The notes under the pieces are model-generated. The model saw only the letters and a list, made by a program, of their open reading frames with translations, was not told the origin of the DNA and did not search any database. A DNA stretch of 64,000 nucleotides from assembly GCA_946902985.2 (NCBI GenBank), contig OX336389.2, positions 168,650,704 through 168,714,703 on the forward strand. The letters are read 5' to 3'. The position numbers and the translations under genes were made by a program. Positions 55,206 to 64,000 of this stretch are shown in pieces. The DNA is from Meconema thalassinum. Taxonomy: Eukaryota > Arthropoda > Insecta > Orthoptera > Tettigoniidae. Numbering within the stretch: the first letter of the stretch is position 1; each line of letters starts with the position of its first letter.

Positions 55206-56178
55206 TTAGCTTATTAGATGTTGAATAATTGGTTTTACAATTTATATTTTCAAGGATGTGGCTACACGTTATATTCAGTCTGATAGCTTTGTGGCTTGTA
55301 TAACCGAGATCTCTCATAATATTCCATTTTGCTCTTATTTACAAATTGAATTGACGAATTCATACTACTAATAGTCACCAACTTAAACGTATGATATAGC
55401 CTATACACACTTGTGTCACCAGCAGATTAAATCTCCTATATACTTTACCACTAATTCAACGTAAAGATTCGATGTTATGATTTTATTGGGTGGAGAGTAA
55501 TTGATTTCACTATTTTATACATTTAAAATGACGGACCCGCGTAACACACAACGAGATAGTCTTGTCATTTTCACCTTTAAAGTCTCACACACATTGTTCC
55601 TCTTCCAATAATCACTCGATTACATCCCGATTTAACAATAAGTTTTGATATCATGCATGATCACCGCCCTGAATGTGTGAAGTCGAGGTACTGTATTTGC
55701 AAATTGTACAAAACAATCTTTTTGAAAACTTTCGAAATTCTAGGTTTATTAGATGGTAAATTAGCGATTTTAATATTTTATATACTCGATATGGCAGGTG
55801 CAGGTGTTCAGTTTTATTGTTTGGTCTCTTTGTGAACTAGTGTTTGTCACATAAAGCTTTAAATGGCAGTTTTGGTGATTGCTTATATACTGGAATGCAT
55901 GTTATCGTTTATTAAATTTGAACATTACGAACAGTCACCATATTGAAATTACTTAGCTTAGAAATTTGTAACTTGGGCGTCTGACTCCCTTTATAGGATG
56001 GCGCATGTTGCTTGAATTCAGTAGGGATGTGATGATTGGTTTGGCCTGTAGCCGACTTAAACAATGGAAATCCAGTTGGCTACCATTTTGCTTTCGCTAA
56101 GATGTTAGAAATTTGAAAATTGCGGTTAAACTGCACGATAGGAGGACTATATCTGTGGCAAGTTTTATTTAATTTGGG
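55206..56178. other. No gene recognised
   Basis: AT-rich. Contains CTCGATTACATCCCGATTTA near 55616, which resembles sequence at 50.5 kb. Confidence 0.25.
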
Positions 56179-56334
56179 CAATCAGTTGGCGTTTGAGGGC
56201 GCTTAAATACAACGGAACCGTGTCAAAAGATTAACTGGCTCGTTAAAGATCCCTTCAGGGTGTAATTCCGGCGTCTCTAAAAGCCGCAGTAAATAAAAGG
56301 GACGCAAAACAAATAACATTATTATTTATTATTC
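56179..56334 (+). repeat. SINE family D, partial copy
   Basis: It shares with the copy in pol the order GGCGTTTGAGGGCGC, CCGTGTCA, CGTTAAAGATCCC, TTCCGGCGTCTCTAAAAGCC, GGGACG and AAATAACATTATT. The tRNA-like head is missing or decayed. Confidence 0.75.
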
Positions 56335-56482
56335 GATTCAGGCGTTTAGGAATTGATAGAAAGGGGTGCACATACACACACTGACCCATAGAGTGATTTC
56401 ATAACCCTATTTCATTTTTATGACAGTAAGTTAAAAAGATGGATCAAATGTTGTTCTCACGCCACTTCGAAACTTGTTGCAT

Positions 56483-56795
56483 CGCCATGCAACGACCATC
56501 GGAGTTAATTGCTGGGATAGGAGTTACTGAGTCATGTATTTGCGCAATACATGTCACTGTAGAAATCTGGTTGGTGCTCGAGTCGTGCAACGACCAGCGG
56601 CGTTAACTGTTGGGATATGAGTTTGTGGGTCAAGCATCTGCGCCATACATGTCACTGTAGAAATTTGGTTAGTGCTCGAGCCGTGCAACGCCCATCGGAG
56701 TTAACTGCTGTGATAGGAGTTTCTGGGTCGAGCATCTGCACCATACAAGTCACTGTAGAAATCTGGTCAGTGCTCGAGAAGTGCAACGACCGATT
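56483..56795. repeat. Tandem repeat, 98-bp unit, about 3.2 copies
   Basis: GTGCAACG recurs at 56585, 56683 and 56781, exactly 98 bp apart. Each unit contains CATACATGTCACTGTAGAAA or a close variant, GTGCTCGAG and GGAGTTAACTG. A partial unit begins near 56483. Confidence 0.9.
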
Positions 56796-56954
56796 GATGC
56801 CCTTAACTTTTCCAGTGTAATACATAAAATAACATGAATTATTGAGTTAATACAGAACAATAACATCAATTCTTATGGCCATAAGGTGAGAAAAAATATA
56901 TAAAGGTCTTGAATTTCTTCTCTTCCGCTGAGGAAAATGTCAATGTTATGCCAA

Positions 56955-57062
56955 GTTACAACGGCCACCACTGTGTTGTAGCCTATATTCCTCATCAGTA
57001 TTCTTGGGCCGATAACCTAGATGTCAGGCCCCTTAAAACAACAATTATCATCATCATCATCA
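56955..57062 (+). repeat. SINE-like 3' end with (ATC)n tail
   Basis: The phrase GGGCCGATAACCTAGATGTC then AGGCCCCTTAAAACAACAAT leads into ATCATCATCATC. This matches my memory of a common insect repeat tail. The upstream head is unclear. Confidence 0.55.
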
Positions 57063-58594
57063 GTATTCAGTATCCAGACATCTACTGGATCGTTTTGTGG
57101 GATGTATTGAAACGAAGTCTGATGGATCTTGAAGTAAAGCTTTCTCTAGTTCTTTGTTTTGGTGGTATGGTCTTGTATTACGAAATGAATCTCTCACGGT
57201 GTGGTTAAATTTTATTAATTTTGCTATTATTATTATTATTATTATTATTATTGTTATTATCATATTATTGTATTCCTTGTTTATGCAAGAATAATCTTCA
57301 TAGTTATTTCGCCCCTTCTCTCTCTGGTTAACCTAATTGGGTGAATAGCGGGGAGTTATTTTTATTTGAGAAGGTGCCATTGCTGTTATTTCATTGTATG
57401 GCTTAGGACATCATTGTGATCAACCCTGTGTACTTGTTTGTTTCCTTAATTTGTCTGATAACCAGTGTTATTGTGCTGACTGCAACAGTGTAAGATTGGG
57501 TAGTTACCCCGGGACTTGCAATAAGGTACGGTACTCGAATTTGCGAGGTAAACGTTTTCATAATTTGAGTGTATTGAAATGAAGCCAATATAATAAAAGT
57601 TCAATGCTGCATTTATGACACAAATCATTTTTTACAGTCATGGTAGCAACAGAGATCAACCAATGAGAAAATTAGCTTGGAAAATACAAGCAGAGAGCCT
57701 GAGAAACCGGTCTTGCTCTGTTGTCGGCGAGCCGATATAAAAAAACTTGCTTAGTGGGAAGGGAGAGCTCAGGTCAGAATCCGCGCGTGGCAAGCCTACG
57801 CCAGAAGTGTGACTGAAGTACGACGACACGTGACCAGCGACAGCCAATGAAATACGAGGATAAAGCAATTACCATAAGTAGCATTACTCATTGCCAGAGC
57901 TATTAAAGGAACTTGGACTACCAGAAAAGTCGTCAAATATTATTTTAAAAATATGAGGACATTCTTGAATGTATCTGAACCAGTAATTGCAAAATAATGA
58001 GTATAATTAATAAACGCGCAATTTCAGACAAGTTTTTATACAAAGGACGCTATCATGTTTATTGAAGTGGGAGAGACGCAACTTGAGTTGAGGTCTTTTT
58101 CATAGAAACCTCCAGCGGAGACGGACGTGTCTTCCGACAGCACAGAAGTTTACCATTGCAATTGAAAGTATTAACTTAGAGCATCGCAGAAGAATATATA
58201 GCAGCAAGAGATATTAAGGGAGGTCTACAATATAATTACGGCAAAGCACAATGCGTAATTAACGACGATATAATTGTAATATTATTGAAGGTGCAATTAC
58301 GAACATTTAAGAAGCACATTAGCTACGTGAAGTTGTAACAAGAAGTATTCGAGGGTGATAGAAGATATTCACATTTACATGTTCTCATCACCATCGTTAA
58401 CCAACAGAAGTTGGGTGGGACATTTACAATTGCTTCTGAAGAGATTATGATGAATTGTTAAGATGCTATTCGGAACCTGTGGACGACATCGAGGATATTC
58501 GAGATGACATGATAAACGATAACGCAGGGGAGGCTAACACCTTTCTCTCCTGCATTTCTAAAATCTACGCATGTCATAAGAACAGCTACTGAAT
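57063..58594. other. No gene; (ATT)n and a SINE C tail
   Basis: A pure ATT run lies at about 57225-57255. Near 57455-57490, CTGATAACCAGTGTTATTGT matches the inverse SINE C tail. A TATA-like GATATAAAAAAACTTG at about 57735 sits upstream of the ORF at 58595, but no transcript structure can be shown. Confidence 0.4.
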
Positions 58595-58876
58595 ATGGAT
58601 ACAACTAAAACATTAAATCTACGCGGAAGATCAGAAGAAAAGAAGATTTCCATGTACGCGCGAACTAGGATGGGCTCAGTTCGATTCCTGAACGAGAGAG
58701 TGAGGACGGACCCGACTCTTGAAGATGCTGACGCAGTACAGACGCTGATATATCACCACGATGATGTATGGAACACCCTGTTTATGAAGTTCAGCGAGGA
58801 AAAACAACTTCCAGACATCTTTACGCTAATAAAGGTAGAATCAAGACCAATTATCAAGTATCCCATTATTCTGTAG
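58595..58876 (+). CDS. Unrecognised 93-aa ORF
   Basis: The ORF starts MDTTKTLNLRGRSEEKKI and runs to a TAG-type stop at 58876. It is rich in charged residues, with acidic-basic pairs and the phrase DADAVQTLIYHHDDVWNTLF. It has no signal peptide or membrane segment. Composition and amphipathic spacing recall the N-terminus of BEL/Pao-type gag proteins, but no domain can be assigned. The flanking sequence is AT-rich without a continuation in the same or a neighbouring frame. It may be a fragment of a retroelement gag, a single exon or chance. Confidence 0.3.
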   Translation: MDTTKTLNLRGRSEEKKISMYARTRMGSVRFLNERVRTDPTLEDADAVQTLIYHHDDVWNTLFMKFSEEKQLPDIFTLIKVESRPIIKYPIIL

Positions 58877-59480
58877 ATTGGTTACATTAGAGAATAACCG
58901 ACCATTTTTCTATTAATGCCATTTTTGAAAATTTTTATGCTTTTCTAAATGTTGACCTTATATTTCGATCGAAATGTCATGAAGGATTTTTAATGTTGAT
59001 TTTCATCGGAGTTAAACATTTTTATGAGGTGATTTGAGGATTAATATTCATTGTTGGAAGTTTGCAACGTTTTCTTATTTCGATTTCGAATTTATCTAGG
59101 ATATATCGGAGATTTTATTGCATTACGTTTGATTGATTATTTTTGGAACTTTGGATTCTTGAATTTAGTTAACTGATGAGGTTATTTAGAAACTGCGATC
59201 TTTATCGATCTCTATTTGAGATCTGAATTTAGTTATCTTGTTAATAACTTATTCTCAGATCTGGTTGTGAAATTTGCTGACATGTTTAAGGAAGAATGTA
59301 TTTTAATGAGGAGAAATAAGTGAGAATAGATGAAACATTGTAATATCATTCAATACGCAGTGTGAACTGCGATAACGTCGTAATTTTTGAACCATTGTGA
59401 ATTTGGAATAAATACTCATGAGGAGTACAGTATATCAGCTAATAGATGCTACTATCAGAATGTTATCATTATTGGAAGTA
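58877..59480. other. No gene recognised
   Basis: AT-rich sequence up to the TA target of the Tc1 insertion. Confidence 0.25.
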
Positions 59481-60945
59481 CACACATCAAAAAAAGTTTT
59501 GCATCACCTCGGTTCCCAGATCTCCGGCATATAGACGTTGACTGTGTATATTGTATCCAAGATACAGTCCCTTTGACTGTTCATAGATGTCACTAAAACT
59601 GCTCAAAGATGTAAACAACCATGCATGAGCAGGGCCTATTAGACGGAGGGGGTACGACAGCCGATCAGTTCCAGTCATTCCACCAGGACGAAGGTACGCT
59701 GCTCATGTTGTCTGTAGTTCTACCATGCCTAGAAGGTCAATACCGCAGTTCGATCGCGTCCGCATTGTTACTTTGTGTCAAGAAGGGCTCTCAACAAGGG
59801 AAGTTTCCAGGCGTCTCAGAGTGAACCAAAGCGATGTTGTTCGGACATGGAGGAGGTACAGAGATACAGGAACTGTCGATGACAGGCCTCGCTCAGGCCG
59901 CCCAAGGGCTACTACTGTAGTGGATGACCGCTACTTACGGATTGCCGCTCGGAGGAACCCTGACAGCAATGCCACCATGTTGAATAATGCGTTTCGTTCA
60001 GCCACAGGACGTCGTGTTTCAACTCAAACTGTGCGCAATAGGCTGCATGATGCGCAACTTCACTCCCGACGTCCATGGCGAGGTCCAGCTTTGCAACCCC
60101 GACACCATGCAGCGCGGTACAGATGGGCCCAACAACATGCTGAATGGACCCCACGGAATTGGCATCACGTTCTCTTCACCGATGAGTGTCGCATATGCCT
60201 TCAACCAGACAATCGTCGGAGACGTGTTTGGAGGCACCCTGGTCAGGCTGAACGTCTTAGACACACTGTCCAGCGAGTGCAGCAAGGTGGTGGTTCCCTG
60301 ATGTTTTGGGGTGGCATTATGTGGGGCCGACGTACGCCACTGGTGGTCATGGAAGGCTCCGAAACGGCTTTACGATACCTGAATGACATCCTCCGACCCA
60401 TAGTGCAACCATATCGGCAGAATATTGGAGAGGCATTTGTCTTCATGGACGACAATTCTCGACCTCATCGTGCACATCTTGTGAATGCGTTCCTTCAAGA
60501 TAACGACATCGCTCGACTACAGTGGCCAGCATGTTCGCCAGACATGAACCCTATCGAACATGCCTGGGATATGTTGAAAAGGGCTGTTTATGGACGTCTT
60601 GACCCACCAACCACTCTGAGAGATTTACGCCGAATTGTCGTTGAGGAGTGGGACAATTTGGACCAACAGTGTCTTGATGAACTTGTGGATAGTATGCCAC
60701 GGCGAATACAGGCATGCATCAATGCAAGAGGACGTGCTACTGGGTATTAGAGGTAGTGGTGTGTACTGCAATCTGGACCACAAATGCTGAAAGTCTAGCT
60801 GTATGATGGTACAACATGCAATGTGTGGGTCTCATGAGCAATAAAACGAGCTGAAATGTTGTTTGTGTTGATCTCTATTCCCTTTGTATTTAACGGTTCC
60901 GGAACTCTTGGAACCGAGGTGATGCAAAACTTTTTTTGATGTGTG
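59481..60945 (+). mobile_element. Full-length Tc1-like transposon, copy 2
   Basis: Same length (1465 bp) and termini as copy 1. The TA duplicates are at 59479-59480 and 60946-60947. Differences noticed from copy 1 include one in the 5' untranslated region, one missense change in the ORF, one silent change, and a few near TATTTAACGGTTCCGG at the 3' end. Confidence 0.95.
59725..60750 (+). CDS. Tc1-like DD34E transposase (341 aa), copy 2
   Basis: Cut-and-paste transposase acting on its own 36-bp TIRs. The ORF is intact and matches copy 1 except residue 148, which is His here (NWHHVLFTDE) and Tyr in copy 1. The catalytic triad D153, D243 and E278 is present. The DNA-binding region and GGGSLMFWGG segment are unchanged. 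His or Tyr five residues before the first catalytic Asp is not itself catalytic in the family, so both could be active; this is inference. The ATG and stop are at the same relative positions as copy 1. Confidence 0.95.
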   Translation: MPRRSIPQFDRVRIVTLCQEGLSTREVSRRLRVNQSDVVRTWRRYRDTGTVDDRPRSGRPRATTVVDDRYLRIAARRNPDSNATMLNNAFRSATGRRVSTQTVRNRLHDAQLHSRRPWRGPALQPRHHAARYRWAQQHAEWTPRNWHHVLFTDECRICLQPDNRRRRVWRHPGQAERLRHTVQRVQQGGGSLMFWGGIMWGRRTPLVVMEGSETALRYLNDILRPIVQPYRQNIGEAFVFMDDNSRPHRAHLVNAFLQDNDIARLQWPACSPDMNPIEHAWDMLKRAVYGRLDPPTTLRDLRRIVVEEWDNLDQQCLDELVDSMPRRIQACINARGRATGY

Positions 60946-61491
60946 TATATTAGAGCTATAAGGATGTTAGATTATTGCATTACCAGTTATTATATGACGT
61001 CGAAGGAACCAATGATTTATCGTAGTATTCTTATGAAACTTGTGTTCCCTGCGAATAAGGATATTCGCATTACTATGTTGGTTGTTTGGAAGATACAGTT
61101 ATATTGTATTATGGAGAAAGAAACTGAGAGGATATCTGAGAAGTATTTGAAAAAGTATTCCCGGTTGACGGATGATTATATTGTTATGGCAATGGGCTAA
61201 ATGACATTGTTTCATTATTGTCGTATAGATATCTGAGTGGACAGATCTGCGAAAATATATGTGGTTATAGAGAAATGATTATTAGTAAGATTGTGAGGAG
61301 TATAATTAAGGGTATTATTGAAGTTATCGATGGATAATGCGATTGAACTTTGAAATAGTAGGAACAGCTGATCTTTGTGACGCTGAGTTAAATTCTACTC
61401 CATTTAAATGGTTCTGTTTAAGGAAGAATGTAGACATGCTGGTAATTATTTATTGTGAGGAAAAGTTATTTTTGTTAGTATTTTTATTAAG
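60946..61491. other. No gene recognised
   Basis: An 85-aa ORF (60943-61200) begins in the Tc1 terminus and has no family features. TTTTATTAAG at 61482-61491 is the left TSD of the following SINE. Confidence 0.3.
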
Positions 61492-61833
61492 TTTTTAGCG
61501 TATGGATTTTAGTGCCGGGAGTGTCCGAGGACATGTTCGGCTCGCCAGAGTTAGTAGCTGCTTCTATGCGGACACCCATGGGGTGAGCTACATGTACCGT
61601 CGCGTGTGGAGTGTTGTCTGGGGAAGAAAGTGTGATTGTAAGGACTAGGAATTGGAAGGTAGCGGCTGTGGCGTATAGTTAGGGACCAACCCCTGCATTT
61701 GCCTAGAAGGAAGATGGGAAATCACAGAAAACCATCTTCAAGGTTGCCGGCGGGGGGATTCGAACCTCCTCGCCTCCCGGTTGTGAGCGACTGTCTTCAG
61801 CCACGCCGTAACAACCACGGCTAACTCATCCGG
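61492..61833 (-). repeat. tRNA-derived SINE, family B, copy 2
   Basis: Flanked by a perfect 10-bp duplication TTTTATTAAG (61482-61491 and 61834-61843). The minus-strand head is GATGAGTTAGCCGTGG with the B box GGTTCGAATCC. The body TTCCTTCTAGGCAAATGCAG and tail match copy 1 at 16.35 kb. Confidence 0.92.
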
Positions 61834-62569
61834 TTTTATTAAGATGACAGATTAGTAGGATTTATTTAACTATGTCTTTACTTAATTGTATGGATTATAG
61901 AATTCAAGATTGTCAGTTTTACCAAATAAGACATAGCGAAGTGGAGATTCAGGAGATTTAAGATATTCATGAGATTTTAAAGATGTAACTCAATAAGTAA
62001 GATTTGAGAGGAGTTGTGTAAATATTTGAGATTTGAATTATACAGTTTGCTATTTTGAATAATTTCCATTTGGAGATAGTATTTGGTGGAATTAAAGAAT
62101 TCGAAAGGAATAGTTCGTTAATATTTTGTTGTAAATAGAACTTGTTTATTGAGAGTAGGAATTTTCTGTAGTGTTAATTTAAGCCAGTTTATTCACATGT
62201 AGAATTATTTATCGGTGTTTAAAGCAGGATTATTAAATCGGAGGTATGGTGAATTTTAAACATAGTAAAGGAGATGGGAGTTATTACTGTATAGAGTAAT
62301 AAATAGCTATTGTAATGACGGAGGCCTACGTCATGAGTAGAGTCATTAATATTTGCGGATAATTTAACGACATAATTTTGTTGTTGTTTACTCCCGTTAA
62401 TTAGGGCGCAGCAGTTTGTTGCCAATATTTAATTATTTTAAATTGTTTGAGCTTTTATAAGTGACTCTAGTTTGTCATTGTAGTTCCCAAGCGATACTAT
62501 TTTATTTAATTTAATGTGAAGATATTTGCGTAATATATTATTTTCTTTATTCAATATTTTAACATTTTT
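61834..62569. other. No gene recognised
   Basis: AT-rich sequence leading into the satellite array. Confidence 0.25.
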
Positions 62570-64000
62570 ATTTAAACACAAATTGTGCTAAATGTTCCGG
62601 CATAACTCAACAAAATGACAGCGTTTCGCCCCGGTGTGCTATTGGGCTCTTCAGTTAGTTAAAGCACACCTCACCAAGACACTGTCTAGTACACACTGGG
62701 AAGGCCATTACAAGACGTATTTGATACATATGAATCCGCGTCACGAGCAAAGCCAGTGCACTATGGGAGTCGAAACTCCACTCCAAAGCAATTATAACCT
62801 TACCTTGGCATTGAATATATAATTTTCAAAAGAAAATATATGTATTGTCCGTTGAGCCATTATATATTTAAACACAAATTGTGCTAAATGTTCCGGCATA
62901 ACTCAACAAAATGACAGCGTTTCGCCCCGGTGTGCTATTGGGCTCTTCAGTTGGTTAAAGCACACCTCACCAAGACACTGTCTAGTACACACTGGGAAGG
63001 CCATTGCAAGACGTATTTGATACATATGTATCCGCGTCACGAGCAAAGCCAGTGCACTATGGGAGTCGAAACTCCACTCCAAAGTAATTATAACCTTACC
63101 TTGGCATTGAATATATAATTTTCAAAAGAAAATATATGTATTGTCCGTTGAGCCATTATATATTTAAACACAAATTGTGCTAAATGTTCCGGCATAACTC
63201 AACATAATGACAGCGTTTCGCCCCGGTGTGCTATTGGGCTCTTCAGTTGGTTAAAGCACACCTCACCAAGACACTGTCTAGTACACACTGGGAAGGCCAT
63301 TGCAAGACGTATTTGATACATATGTATCTGCGCCACGAGCAAAGCCAGTGCACTATGGGAGTCGAAACTCCACTCCAAAGCAATTATAACCTTACCTTGG
63401 CATTGAATATATAATTTTCAAAAGAAAATATATGTATTGTCCGTTGAGCCATTATATATTTAAACACAAATTGTGCTAAATGTTCCGGCATAACTCAACA
63501 AAATGACAGCGTTTCGCCCCGGTGTGCTATTGGGCTCTTCAGTTGGTTAAAGCACACCTCACCAAGACACCGTCTAGTACACACTGGGAAGGCCATTGCA
63601 AGACGTATTTGATACATATGTATCCGTGTCACGAGCAAAGCCAGTGCACTATGGGAATCGAAACTCCACTCCAAAGCAATTATAACCTTACCTTGGCATT
63701 GAATATATAATTTTCAAAAGAAAATATATGTATTGTCCGTTGAGCCATTATATATTTAAACACAAATTGTGCTAAATGTTCCGGCATAACTCATCAAAAT
63801 GACAGCGTTTCGCCCCGGTGTGCTACTGGGCTCTTCAGTTGGTTAAAGCACACCTCACCAAGACATTGTCTAGTACACACTGGGAAGGCCATTGCAAGAC
63901 GTATTTGATACATATGTATCCGCTTCACGAGCAAAGCCAGTGTGTACTAGACAGTGTCTTGGTGAGGTGTGCTTTAACCAACTGAAGAGCCCAATAGCAC
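62570..64000. repeat. Satellite array, 296-bp unit, with inversion
   Basis: Units start near 62570, 62866, 63162, 63458 and 63754, and are about 97-99% alike by eye. Each contains ACAAATTGTGCTAAATGTTC, GACAGCGTTTCGCCCCGG, GTGCTATTGGGCTCTTCAGT and CACTCCAAAGCAATTATAAC or a close variant. The identical 62-aa ORFs in each unit are a consequence of the repeat. The fifth unit breaks off near 63942, after which the sequence is the inverse of the unit to the window edge. The array continues beyond the window. Confidence 0.95.

Noticed and set aside
62634..63710. Four identical 62-aa ORFs
   Set aside because: They repeat with the 296-bp satellite unit and show no coding signature.

Overview
This window looks like a gene-poor, repeat-dense stretch of an insect nuclear genome. 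The transposon families and tRNA-headed SINEs are of the kind I associate with large polyneopteran genomes such as orthopterans or cockroaches; that placement is inference. There is no operon structure, no rRNA, no bona fide tRNA gene and no convincing multi-exon host gene. Nearly everything recognisable is a mobile element, and many boundaries can be fixed to the base by terminal inverted repeats (TIRs) and target-site duplications (TSDs).

Left third (1-19 kb). Decayed transposase scraps (a CENP-B/Tigger-type helix-turn-helix, a Tc1 N-terminus) precede a 1.2-kb palindromic TA-flanked element at 2.6-3.8 kb and a 439-bp non-autonomous hAT with an 8-bp TSD at 7.7-8.1 kb. A three-element nest lies at 9.73-13.84 kb: an old DUF4817-type mariner carries a 1.16-kb TA element inside its left TIR and a full-length Tc1 with an open 341-aa transposase in its body. 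A second long palindrome (13.96-14.94 kb), a 35-bp tandem array, an inverted-repeat element (17.4-18.2 kb) and several SINEs follow.

Centre (19.9-35.6 kb). One hAT transposon with matching 8-bp TSDs (TGTATGAG) is split by a 12.9-kb Ty3/gypsy retrotransposon on the minus strand. The retrotransposon has unusually long LTRs (about 3.4 kb), a 4-bp TSD, a probable tRNA-Lys primer-binding site, a polypurine tract, an intact 703-aa gag and a broken pol reached by a probable -1 frameshift. A tRNA-headed SINE with a perfect 13-bp TSD sits inside pol. Removing the retrotransposon rejoins the hAT reading frame exactly.

Right part (35.6-64 kb). This holds a THAP-like fragment, a 2.26-kb palindrome (36.0-38.3 kb), a second hAT pseudogene with a probable intron, non-LTR retrotransposon 3' ends (41.6 and 52-53.5 kb), small TA-flanked inverted-repeat elements, and a decayed Tc1 (46.6-49.2 kb) carrying a deleted DUF4817 mariner inside its TIR. 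It also holds a third hAT remnant, further SINEs and tandem repeats, and a second copy of the 341-aa Tc1 (59.5-60.9 kb), nearly identical to the first. The window ends in a 296-bp satellite array that flips orientation close to its edge.

The only intact-looking protein genes are the two Tc1 transposases and the gypsy gag. The biological content is a record of successive insertions, most of them at TA dinucleotides and several into the termini of older elements.
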